Source of the DNA: Pseudomonas sp. GV085
Lineage (GTDB): Bacteria > Pseudomonadota > Gammaproteobacteria > Pseudomonadales > Pseudomonadaceae
DNA length: 64,000 bases
Direction of reading: 5' to 3'
Assembly (NCBI RefSeq): GCF_003050925.1
Contig: NZ_QAOV01000003.1
Coordinates: 124,001 to 188,000 of the forward strand
Shown here: positions 57,582-64,000 of the stretch, piece after piece
Position numbering within the stretch: position 1 is the stretch's first letter
Layout: the number at the start of each line of letters is the position of its first letter
The notes under the pieces: generated by a model
Told to the model about the DNA's origin: nothing
The model's database searches: none
The model's input: only the letters and a program-made list of their open reading frames with translations
Made by a program: the position numbers and the translations under genes

Positions 57582-57720
57582 GGGAAGAGTCTCCACGCAG
57601 CGAGGCGAAAATGCCTTATGCCCATTCATATGGGGGTGCTGGAGTGGATTTCAACTGCGGGGCGAGACGAGGGACGAATGGTGTGAATCGAGTTCTGGAT
57701 ATAGTGCCCTTTCAGGCGCA

Positions 57721-57786
57721 TTCGCTGGCAAGCCAGCTCCTACAGGGTTTGTCGAATATTCTGTAGGAGCTGGCTTGCCAGCGAAG
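57721..57786. repeat. REP-like pair, family C (GCTGGCTTGCCAGCGAA)
   Basis: TTCGCTGGCAAGCCAGCTCCTACAG faces CTGTAGGAGCTGGCTTGCCAGCGAA about 16 bp away. Family C shares the GTAGGAGC head with families A, B and D. It lies between hslV and the SPOR gene. Confidence 0.9.
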
Positions 57787-57813
57787 AACGATGACGCGGT
57801 GGTTCTGACGGGA

Positions 57814-58527
57814 TCAGCGGCTCTGGCGTTGTTGTAACAACAGATTGCTGAAACCCGCACCGGCCAATTGTTTCTGCGCCGTGGTCAGTTGTTCCCGGTT
57901 ACTGAACGGACCGACCAGCACCCGATACCAGGTTTCATCCTTCACCGTGCCCGATTCAACCGCTACAGCCTGACCCAGCAGGATGATCTGCGCCCGAACC
58001 TTGTCCGCATCAGTCTCTTTGCGGAACGAGCCAGCCTGCAGGAAAAACTTCGTCACCGGCGCCGCCTTGACCGCAGGTGCGGGTGGCGGCGTGATCCCGG
58101 CCAGGGCTGCCTGGGCGCGAGCCGTATCGATCTTCGCCGCTTCGGCCGGGGTGACCGGCGTGGTCGGGATGACCGGCACTTGTGGCGTCGGCAGGGTTTT
58201 TTCCGGCACGGCATCCGGCGGCACGATGACTTCCGATTCCGGAAGCAAGGTGTAGAAGTCGTACTTTGGCTTCACCGGTTGCGTCGGGCTCGGCGGGGTC
58301 TTGTTGGCCTCGGCGATCTTGCTGGCTTTCTGCTGTTGCTGTTGTTCGACCTTTTCGCGCTTGACCGTGTCGCTGCCCTTGCCCGGCTCCAGCTTCATCA
58401 GAAATACGATGAAGGCGCCGACCGTCAGGCCGATGGCCATCCACAGCCAGCCCGGGATCGGTTGCTTTGCAGGAGCTTGGTAACGGCTGGCGCCACGCTT
58501 GGGTGCAGGTTTTTTCTTGGCAGCCAA
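57814..58527 (-). CDS. SPOR-domain membrane protein (FtsN-like)
   Basis: The protein has 237 residues: a short basic cytoplasmic N-terminus, one helix (PGWLWMAIGLTVGAFIVFLM) at about 25-45, a Pro/Gln-rich periplasmic linker, and a C-terminal SPOR domain. The SPOR part (about 155-232) reads FFLQAGSFRKETDADKVRAQ and WYRVLVGPFSNREQL. SPOR domains bind denuded septal peptidoglycan, and proteins of this layout act in division like FtsN. It is 1 bp after the argS stop, the usual pseudomonad arrangement. Whether it is the essential FtsN is not certain. Confidence 0.9.
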   Translation of the reverse strand: MAAKKKPAPKRGASRYQAPAKQPIPGWLWMAIGLTVGAFIVFLMKLEPGKGSDTVKREKVEQQQQQKASKIAEANKTPPSPTQPVKPKYDFYTLLPESEVIVPPDAVPEKTLPTPQVPVIPTTPVTPAEAAKIDTARAQAALAGITPPPAPAVKAAPVTKFFLQAGSFRKETDADKVRAQIILLGQAVAVESGTVKDETWYRVLVGPFSNREQLTTAQKQLAGAGFSNLLLQQRQSR

Positions 58528-58528
58528 C

Positions 58529-60265
58529 TTACATACGCTCCAGAGTTTCCAGGCCCAAGAGTTCCAGGCCTTGCTTGAGAGTGCGTCCGGTCAGTGCGGC
58601 GAGGCGCAGACGGCTCTGCATTTGTGCCGGGGTATCGGCGGCGAGGATCGGGCAGTTCTCGTAGAAGCTGGAGAACAGGCCCGCGACGTCGTACAGGTAA
58701 GTGCAAAGGATGTGCGGGGTGCCTTTTTCGGACACGTTGTTCAGGATTTCACCGAACTGCGCGAGCTTCGCCGCCAGCTCGTGTTCGTGCGCCGCTTCCA
58801 GAACGATCTGGCCGTCGACTTCGCTGAAGTCCTTGCCGAGTTTGCGGAACACGCCGGCCACGCGGGTGTAGGCGTACAGCAGGTACGGCGCGGTGTTGCC
58901 TTCGAAATTGAGCATCAGGTCGAAGTTGAAGCTGTAGTCACTGGTGCGGTGCTTGGACAGGTCGGCGTATTTCACCGCGCCAATGCCCACGACCTTGGCG
59001 ATGTTGCGCAGTTCGGCTTCGGCAAGCTCCGGGTTCTTGTCCTTGACCAGGGTGTAGGCGCGTTCCTGGGCTTCGGTCAGCAGGTCGATCAGCTTCACGG
59101 TGCCGCCATCGCGGGTCTTGAACGGGCGGCCGTCAGCGCCGTTCATGGTGCCGAAGCCCATGTGTTCCATTTCCATCGGATGGGTCACGAAGCCGGCCTT
59201 GCGCGCCACGGCGAACACTTGCTGAAAGTGCAGGGCCTGACGCTGGTCGACGAAGTACAGCGCACGATCGGCCTTGAGCTTGCCGCTGCGGTAACGCACG
59301 GCCGCCAGGTCGGTGGTGGCGTAGAGGTAGCCGCCGTCAGCCTTGACGATGATCACCGGCAGCGGGTCGCCATCGGCATTCTTGAATTCGTCGAGGAACA
59401 CGCACTGGGCGCCGTTGCTCTCGACCAGCATGCCCGCCGCCTTCAAGTCGTTGACCACGTTGATCAGGTCGTCGTTGTAGGCGCTTTCGCCCATCACGTC
59501 GGCCATGGTCAGTTTGACGTTGAGCAGTTCGTAGATCTTCTGGCAGTGGGACAGCGAGATGTCCTTGAACTTGGTCCACAGTGCCAGGCAATCGGCGTCG
59601 CCGGCCTGCAGCTTGACCACCAGGCCACGGGCGCGGTCGGCGAACTCTGCGGATTCGTCGAAGCGTTGCTTGGCGGCGCGGTAGAAGTTTTCCAGGTCCG
59701 ACAGTTCGTCGCGGGTGTACGGGTTTTCCTGCAGATAAGCCATCAGCATGCCGAACTGGGTGCCCCAGTCGCCGACGTGGTTCTGACGGATCACGGTGTC
59801 GCCGAGGAATTCGAGTACCCGGGCCACGCCGTCGCCGATGATGGTCGAACGCAAGTGGCCGACGTGCATCTCTTTGGCCAGGTTCGGTGCCGACAGATCG
59901 ACCACGGTGCGCTGTACCGGGCCAGCCTTGCGCACGCCGATGTGGGCGTCGGCCAGGGCGGCGTCCAGGCGGGTCGCCAGGGCGTCGGTGTTCTGGAAGA
60001 AGTTCAGGAAGCCGGGACCTGCGATTTCGGTCTTGGCGACGTTTTCGTCGGCCGGCAGCGCAGCGATGATTTTTTCCGCCAGATCGCGGGGCTTCATGCC
60101 GGCCGGCTTGGCCAGCATCATGGCGATGTTGCTGGCGAAGTCGCCGTTCTTCTTGTCGCGGGAGTTTTCCACCTGGATCGCCGGCGACAGGCCTTCAGGC
60201 AACACACCTTCGTTGACGAGTTGGGTGATGGCTTGTTGGATCAGCTGGCGAATGGTGTCTTTCAT
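58529..60265 (-). CDS. argS: Arginyl-tRNA synthetase
   Basis: This is a 578-residue class I synthetase. The HIGH motif is HVGH at 134-137 ([13 protein letters not shown]). An N-terminal tRNA-recognition domain (about 1-110) and the C-terminal DALR anticodon-binding domain ([20 protein letters not shown] onward) are both complete. The KMSK position is degenerate ([11 protein letters not shown]), as is normal in many ArgRS. The final LGLETLERM is family-like. It precedes the SPOR gene by 1 bp and lies downstream of priA. Confidence 0.98.
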   Translation of the reverse strand: MKDTIRQLIQQAITQLVNEGVLPEGLSPAIQVENSRDKKNGDFASNIAMMLAKPAGMKPRDLAEKIIAALPADENVAKTEIAGPGFLNFFQNTDALATRLDAALADAHIGVRKAGPVQRTVVDLSAPNLAKEMHVGHLRSTIIGDGVARVLEFLGDTVIRQNHVGDWGTQFGMLMAYLQENPYTRDELSDLENFYRAAKQRFDESAEFADRARGLVVKLQAGDADCLALWTKFKDISLSHCQKIYELLNVKLTMADVMGESAYNDDLINVVNDLKAAGMLVESNGAQCVFLDEFKNADGDPLPVIIVKADGGYLYATTDLAAVRYRSGKLKADRALYFVDQRQALHFQQVFAVARKAGFVTHPMEMEHMGFGTMNGADGRPFKTRDGGTVKLIDLLTEAQERAYTLVKDKNPELAEAELRNIAKVVGIGAVKYADLSKHRTSDYSFNFDLMLNFEGNTAPYLLYAYTRVAGVFRKLGKDFSEVDGQIVLEAAHEHELAAKLAQFGEILNNVSEKGTPHILCTYLYDVAGLFSSFYENCPILAADTPAQMQSRLRLAALTGRTLKQGLELLGLETLERM

Positions 60266-60397
60266 GGTCTTCTCTTTCGACCGCAGGCGCGGCGGCGCAT
60301 CATGCGCTGGTGGAAAAACTGGGCATTATCCGTTGCGAAGACGGGCTTGCCAACCTTAGCAGGCAGGATGTGGATGTGTGGTGACAATTTGGCGGTC

Positions 60398-60463
60398 TTC
60401 GCTGGCAAGCCAACTCCTACAAAGACCCGACGTGACTACTGTAGGAGCTGGCTTGCCAGCGAA
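60398..60463. repeat. REP-like pair, family C
   Basis: TTCGCTGGCAAGCCAACTCCTACA faces TGTAGGAGCTGGCTTGCCAGCGAA. The left copy has one mismatch (AACTCC for AGCTCC). It lies between priA and argS. Confidence 0.88.
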
Positions 60464-60476
60464 GGCAATCTTCCAG

Positions 60477-62696
60477 TCAATACAAATCTACGGGATCTAC
60501 ATCCAAAGACCAGCGCACCGCCCGTCCGCTCGGCATCTGCTCCAGCACCAGCAACCAATTGGCCAGCAACCGATGCAGCGGTGCCCGCGCCGTAGCCTGC
60601 AACAACAACTGCGCACGATAGCGCCCGGCCCGGCGCTCCATCGGTGCCGGGACCGGTCCCAATAGCTCGATTCCCGTCAGATTCTGCTCGGCCAGCAAGC
60701 GTTCTGCCTCGCTGCACGCCTCATCCAGGAAGCCTTCGGCCTGACCCGGTTTGTGCGCCTCGGCCCGCAGTAGCGCCAGGTGCGCAAACGGCGGCAAACC
60801 GGCCGCACGGCGTTCGCTCAAGGCCTGTTCGGCAAAGGCGAAATAGCCTTGCTCGGTCAATTGCACCAGCAACGGATGGTCGGCCAGGTGCGTCTGGATA
60901 ATCACTTTCCCCGGCTCTTCGGCGCGGCCTGCGCGGCCCGCGACCTGCACGATCAGCTGAGCCATGCGCTCGCTGGCGCGGAAGTCGCCGGAGAACAGGC
61001 CGCCGTCGGCGTCGAGGATCGACACCAGCGTCACCCGTGGAAAGTGGTGACCTTTGGCAAGCATCTGCGTGCCGATCAAAATGCACGGCTGACCTTTTTG
61101 AATGGTTGCGAACAATTGGTTCATCGCATCCTTGCGCGATGTGCTGTCGCGGTCGACCCGCAGCACCGGATAGTCCGGGAACAGAATCGCCAGGCGCTCC
61201 TCGGCCCGTTCGGTGCCGGCGCCCACGGGGCGCAGATCGACCTTGTTGCACTTGGGGCACTGGCGCGGCACGCGCTCGGCGTAGCCGCAATGGTGGCAGC
61301 GCAATTCACCGTGACGCTGGTGCACGGTCATCCGCGCATCGCAACGCTGGCACTCGGACATCCAACCACAGTCATGGCACAACAGGGTCGGGGCGAAGCC
61401 GCGGCGGTTGAGGAACACCAGTACCTGCTGCCCGGCAGCCAGGGTCTGTCCAATGGCCTGTTGCATCGGCCCGGAAATGCCGCTGTCCAGCGGACGGCTT
61501 TTGACGTCCAGGCGCAGGAAGCGCGGCTGTTTGGCACCGCCGGCGCGCTCGTTCAAGCGCAGCAGCCCGTAGCGGCCGGTGTAGGCGTTGTGCAGGCTTT
61601 CCAGCGACGGGGTGGCGGAGCCGAGGACGATCGGGATGTTTTCCTGTCGCGCCCGCACCAGCGCCAGATCGCGGGCGTGATAGCGCAAGCCTTCCTGCTG
61701 TTTATAGGAACCGTCGTGTTCTTCGTCGATGATGATCAGGCCGGGGTTCTTCATCGGTGTGAACAGGGCCGAACGGGTGCCAATAATAATGTCGGCCTCA
61801 CCGTCCCGGGCGGCCAGCCAGGCCTCGAGGCGTTCGCGGTCATTGACCGCCGAATGGATCAACGCGATGCGGGCATTGAACCGCTGTTCAAAGCGCGCCA
61901 GGGTCTGTGGGCCGAGGTTGATTTCCGGGATTAGCACCAGTGCTTGCTTGCCAGCCTCCAGAGTTTCGCGGATCAACTGTAAATAGACTTCGGTCTTGCC
62001 GCTGCCGGTGACGCCGGCCAGCAGGAACGCGTGATAACTGTCGAAGCCGGCGCGAATCGCCTCATAGGCGGCGCGTTGCTCGGGGTTCAGCGGCAGTTCC
62101 GGTTGCGCCAGCCAGTGTTCGTGGCGTACGCCCGGGGCGTGGCGGCGGATCTCGACCTGCACCAGCTCCTTGGCCAGCAGCAAATCCAGACTGTCCTTGC
62201 TCAGCATCAGTTTGCTCAGCAACTGATGGGCGACGCCGTGGGGGTGCTGGGCCAGCGTGGCCAGGGCTTCGCGCTGGCGCGGGGCGCGGGCGATGCGCGG
62301 ATCATCAAAGCTGGCGCCAGGCGCGGCGGACCAGAAGCGCTCCTGGCGCGCTTCGGCCAGTTCACCCTGGCGCAGCAAAACCGGCAGCGCCCAGCTCAGT
62401 GTGTCGCCAAGGCTGTGCTGATAATACTGGGAGGTCCACAGGCACAGCTTGAACAGCGCAGGCGGCAGTGGTGGCGTAGCGTCGAGCAGGGCCAGGGCCG
62501 GCTTGAGTTTCTCGGCCGGCACTTCGCTGGTATCGGTGACCTCCACCAGAATCCCGATCATCTCGCGCCGGCCGAACGGTACCCGCAGGCGCATGCCAGG
62601 GTGCAACTGGGCGCGCAGGACGCCGGCCGGAGCGCGGTAGTCGAACAGGCGGCGCAGCGGCGAAGGCAGGGCGAGGCGCAGAATGGCGTTGGGCAC
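60477..62696 (-). CDS. priA: Primosomal protein N' (replication restart helicase)
   Basis: This is a 739-residue superfamily 2 helicase that reloads the replisome at stalled forks. The N-terminal DNA-binding domain covers about 1-110. Walker A is GVTGSGKT at 228-235 and DEEH is at 324-327. The aromatic-rich loop (GSYKQQEGLRYHARDLA) follows. Two zinc sites are formed by eight Cys (LCHDCGWMSECQRC, LRCHHCGYAERVPRQCPKC). The helicase C-terminal domain includes ILIGTQMLAKGHHFPRVTLV. It is divergent from rpmE with a REP pair between. Confidence 0.98.
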   Translation of the reverse strand: MPNAILRLALPSPLRRLFDYRAPAGVLRAQLHPGMRLRVPFGRREMIGILVEVTDTSEVPAEKLKPALALLDATPPLPPALFKLCLWTSQYYQHSLGDTLSWALPVLLRQGELAEARQERFWSAAPGASFDDPRIARAPRQREALATLAQHPHGVAHQLLSKLMLSKDSLDLLLAKELVQVEIRRHAPGVRHEHWLAQPELPLNPEQRAAYEAIRAGFDSYHAFLLAGVTGSGKTEVYLQLIRETLEAGKQALVLIPEINLGPQTLARFEQRFNARIALIHSAVNDRERLEAWLAARDGEADIIIGTRSALFTPMKNPGLIIIDEEHDGSYKQQEGLRYHARDLALVRARQENIPIVLGSATPSLESLHNAYTGRYGLLRLNERAGGAKQPRFLRLDVKSRPLDSGISGPMQQAIGQTLAAGQQVLVFLNRRGFAPTLLCHDCGWMSECQRCDARMTVHQRHGELRCHHCGYAERVPRQCPKCNKVDLRPVGAGTERAEERLAILFPDYPVLRVDRDSTSRKDAMNQLFATIQKGQPCILIGTQMLAKGHHFPRVTLVSILDADGGLFSGDFRASERMAQLIVQVAGRAGRAEEPGKVIIQTHLADHPLLVQLTEQGYFAFAEQALSERRAAGLPPFAHLALLRAEAHKPGQAEGFLDEACSEAERLLAEQNLTGIELLGPVPAPMERRAGRYRAQLLLQATARAPLHRLLANWLLVLEQMPSGRAVRWSLDVDPVDLY

Positions 62697-62743
62697 GCGG
62701 GGGGATCTCGATCAACAAACAATAGTGGGCATGACATATAACC

Positions 62744-62834
62744 TGTAGGAGTGAGCCTGCTCGCGATAGCGGTCTTGCATTCAACATTGCGGCGACTGGC
62801 AGACCGCTATCGCGAGCAGGCTCACTCCTACAGG
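62744..62834. repeat. REP pair, family A (AGTGAGCCTGCTCGCGA variant)
   Basis: TGTAGGAGTGAGCCTGCTCGCGA faces its complement, with extra inner pairing ATAGCGGTCT/AGACCGCTAT that extends the stem. It lies between the divergent priA and rpmE genes. Confidence 0.9.
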
Positions 62835-62885
62835 GGATCGCGTATTGGGCCGGGAGCCTAGCAGACGACTGGTTTCAGGGACAGC

Positions 62886-62913
62886 TTGCGTGATCAGGAT
62901 TGTCTGGTAGAAT
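62886..62913 (+). promoter_or_regulatory. Probable sigma-70 promoter of rpmE
   Basis: TTGCGT, 16 bp, TAGAAT ends about 70 bp before the rpmE ATG. The -10 is good and the -35 moderate. Confidence 0.45.
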
Positions 62914-62983
62914 CCGCGGCCTAATTACGTGCGGTATTCAACAATAGTGTTGGGTGGCGGCACGCTAGCCTGAGGAAGACACC

Positions 62984-63214
62984 ATGAAAGCTGATATCCA
63001 TCCAGAATACCCGGCAGTTGCTGTTACCTGCAGCTGCGGCAACAAGTTCGAAACCCGTTCGACCTTCGGCAAAGCCCTGGCGATCGACGTTTGCAACGAA
63101 TGCCACCCGTTCTACACCGGTAAGCAGAAGACTCTGGACACTGGCGGCCGCGTTCAGCGCTTCGCCGACCGTTTCGGTGCTTTCGGCAAGAAAGCTCCAG
63201 CTGCTGCAGAGTAA
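62984..63214 (+). CDS. rpmE: 50S ribosomal protein L31 (zinc form)
   Basis: This 76-residue protein has the zinc-binding Cys set of the C+ form of L31: Cys16, Cys18, Cys37 and Cys40 ([18 protein letters not shown]). This form is replaced by a Cys-free paralogue during zinc shortage in many bacteria; that paralogue is not in the window. The C-terminal [13 protein letters not shown] is usual for pseudomonads. ATG 62984 follows TGAGGAAG. Confidence 0.97.
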   Translation: MKADIHPEYPAVAVTCSCGNKFETRSTFGKALAIDVCNECHPFYTGKQKTLDTGGRVQRFADRFGAFGKKAPAAAE

Positions 63215-63228
63215 GGTTAAAGAGCCTT

Positions 63229-64000
63229 ATGGGCTTTTCCTTGCTGTTAAAAAAGGCGTCCCTTGCGGGCGCCTTTTTTGTGTCCGCGATTTGGCTGTCT
63301 GGCGCCCAGGCGTTTTGCCCGGCACCCAGCGGCTTGACGTCCGTCGCGGTGCAGCGGGTAGTGGACGGCGACACCCTGCGCCTGAGCGATGGCCGCAGCG
63401 TGCGCATGATCGGCTTGAACACGCCGGAGCTGGGCAAGAAGGGTCGTTCCGATGAACCATTCGCCGTGGCCGCGCGCAAACGCCTCGAAGCCCTGGTGGC
63501 GGCGAGTGACGGGCGGGTTGGGTTGGTGCCTGGCGAAGAAAGCGAGGACCATTACGGCCGCACCCTGGCCCATGTCTACGGTGCCAATGGCGCCAACCTC
63601 GAAGCGCAGATGCTCGCCGAAGGCCTGGGTTTTCTGGTGGCCGTGGCGCCGAATGTCGATCTGGTCGCCTGTCAGCAAGCGGCCGAGCGCAGTGCGCGTC
63701 AGGCCGGGCTCGGGTTGTGGCGCCAGTCACCTGTACTGAAAGCGGAGCAGATCAGCGCTTCCGGCTTTGCTGTGCTCAGCGGTCGTGTGAGCAAAGTGCA
63801 GCGTAATCGCGGCGGCGTTTGGATCGAGTTGCAGGATTCGGTTGTATTACGCGTTGCGCCCAATCTGCTGACGCGTTTCGATGTGAACTCGCTGGAAAGC
63901 CTCAAGGGCAAGCAGGTCGAGGCGCGCGGCTGGGTGCTGGATCGCTCGCGCAAAGGCGGTATCAAGGATGGTCAGGCGCGCTGGATGTTGCCCTTGACCG
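63229..64000 (+). CDS. Secreted thermonuclease-family (SNase-like) protein, 5' part
   Basis: The gene runs off the window; 257 codons are visible. ATG 63229 gives a signal peptide (GAFFVSAIWLSGAQA) ahead of FCPAP. The staphylococcal-nuclease-like domain (about 40-165) has VQRVVDGDTLRLSDGR, then VRMIGLNTPELGK and EDHYGRTLAHVYG, keeping the Asp, Arg and Glu positions of the active site. A second region (about 175 on) begins GFAVLSGRVSKVQRN and resembles an OB-like nucleic-acid-binding fold. Substrate is probably extracellular or periplasmic nucleic acid (inference). The rpmE terminator lies within its first 17 codons, so expression may depend on read-through or attenuation. Confidence 0.85.
   Translation, partial: MGFSLLLKKASLAGAFFVSAIWLSGAQAFCPAPSGLTSVAVQRVVDGDTLRLSDGRSVRMIGLNTPELGKKGRSDEPFAVAARKRLEALVAASDGRVGLVPGEESEDHYGRTLAHVYGANGANLEAQMLAEGLGFLVAVAPNVDLVACQQAAERSARQAGLGLWRQSPVLKAEQISASGFAVLSGRVSKVQRNRGGVWIELQDSVVLRVAPNLLTRFDVNSLESLKGKQVEARGWVLDRSRKGGIKDGQARWMLPLT
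63249..63279 (+). terminator. rpmE terminator embedded in the nuclease signal-peptide codons
   Basis: AAAAAAGGCG (63249-63258) and CGCCTTTTTT (63270-63279) form a perfect 10-bp stem around TCCCTTGCGGG, which can itself pair CCC with GGG. The U run is immediate. It begins 34 bp after the rpmE stop and sits inside the next reading frame. Confidence 0.88.

Noticed and set aside
58499..60595. 698-codon plus-strand frame
   Set aside because: It lies antisense to the clear argS gene and shows no recognisable motifs.

Overview
The window is a chromosomal stretch from a fluorescent pseudomonad, most likely the Pseudomonas fluorescens complex. Three things point there. The histidine-utilisation locus runs hutF / hutC-D-U-Tu-X-W-V-H1-H2-Th-I-G, the medium-chain-length PHA locus runs phaC1-Z-C2-D against phaI-F, and intergenic gaps are packed with the short palindromic REP pairs typical of this group. 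I assign the organism from gene order and protein recognition, not from a database search. No rRNA, tRNA, CRISPR array, prophage or intact transposon was seen.

Layout. 1-1.2 kb: 3' end of typA/bipA. 1.4-11.2 kb: a Cys-rich YkgJ protein, glgP, an overlapping DUF2339/DUF3999 envelope pair, fbp and a DUF924 gene. 11.3-14.3 kb: a dCache chemoreceptor, a small lipoprotein and a lipocalin. 14.4-30.7 kb: the complete hut system. hutF diverges from hutCD, and hutU to hutG follow on the plus strand behind a sigma-54 promoter whose predicted start site is covered by a HutC-type operator. 31-34.5 kb: an orphan choline-type binding protein, an HSL esterase, pip and dtd. 34.8-39.2 kb: opgGH for osmoregulated periplasmic glucans. 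39.4-41.3 kb: a second chemoreceptor with a probable FliA promoter. 41.5-47.6 kb, minus strand: ubiE-ubiJ-ubiB, hisI-hisE, tatA-B-C, rsmE. 47.7-54.9 kb: the PHA locus. 55-64 kb: DUF971, hslVU, a SPOR protein, argS, priA, rpmE and the start of a secreted nuclease.

How the genes fit together. The hut block encodes uptake of histidine (HutTh, HutXWV) and urocanate (HutTu), deamination (HutH2), hydration (HutU), ring opening (HutI), and the five-step branch through HutF and HutG to glutamate. HutC represses and HutD is the accessory protein. The PHA block pairs two synthases and a depolymerase with granule proteins and the PhaD regulator. The tat-ubi-his block and the hslVU-argS-priA block are core housekeeping.

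Most notable observations. (1) HutH1, the first of two ammonia-lyase paralogues in the hut operon, has an exact in-frame loss of the Ala-Ser-Gly triad that forms the MIO electrophile, plus other active-site changes. (2) The hutU control region can be read as a layered switch: upstream dyad, sigma-54 promoter, HutC operator and a short ORF overlapping the hutU start. (3) A 24-bp extended motif is shared by the hutF-hutC and hutU control regions. (4) A DUF2339/DUF3999 membrane plus periplasmic jelly-roll-like module has no known function. (5) At least four REP-type families share one terminal head sequence. (6) The rpmE terminator lies inside the signal-peptide codons of the next gene.
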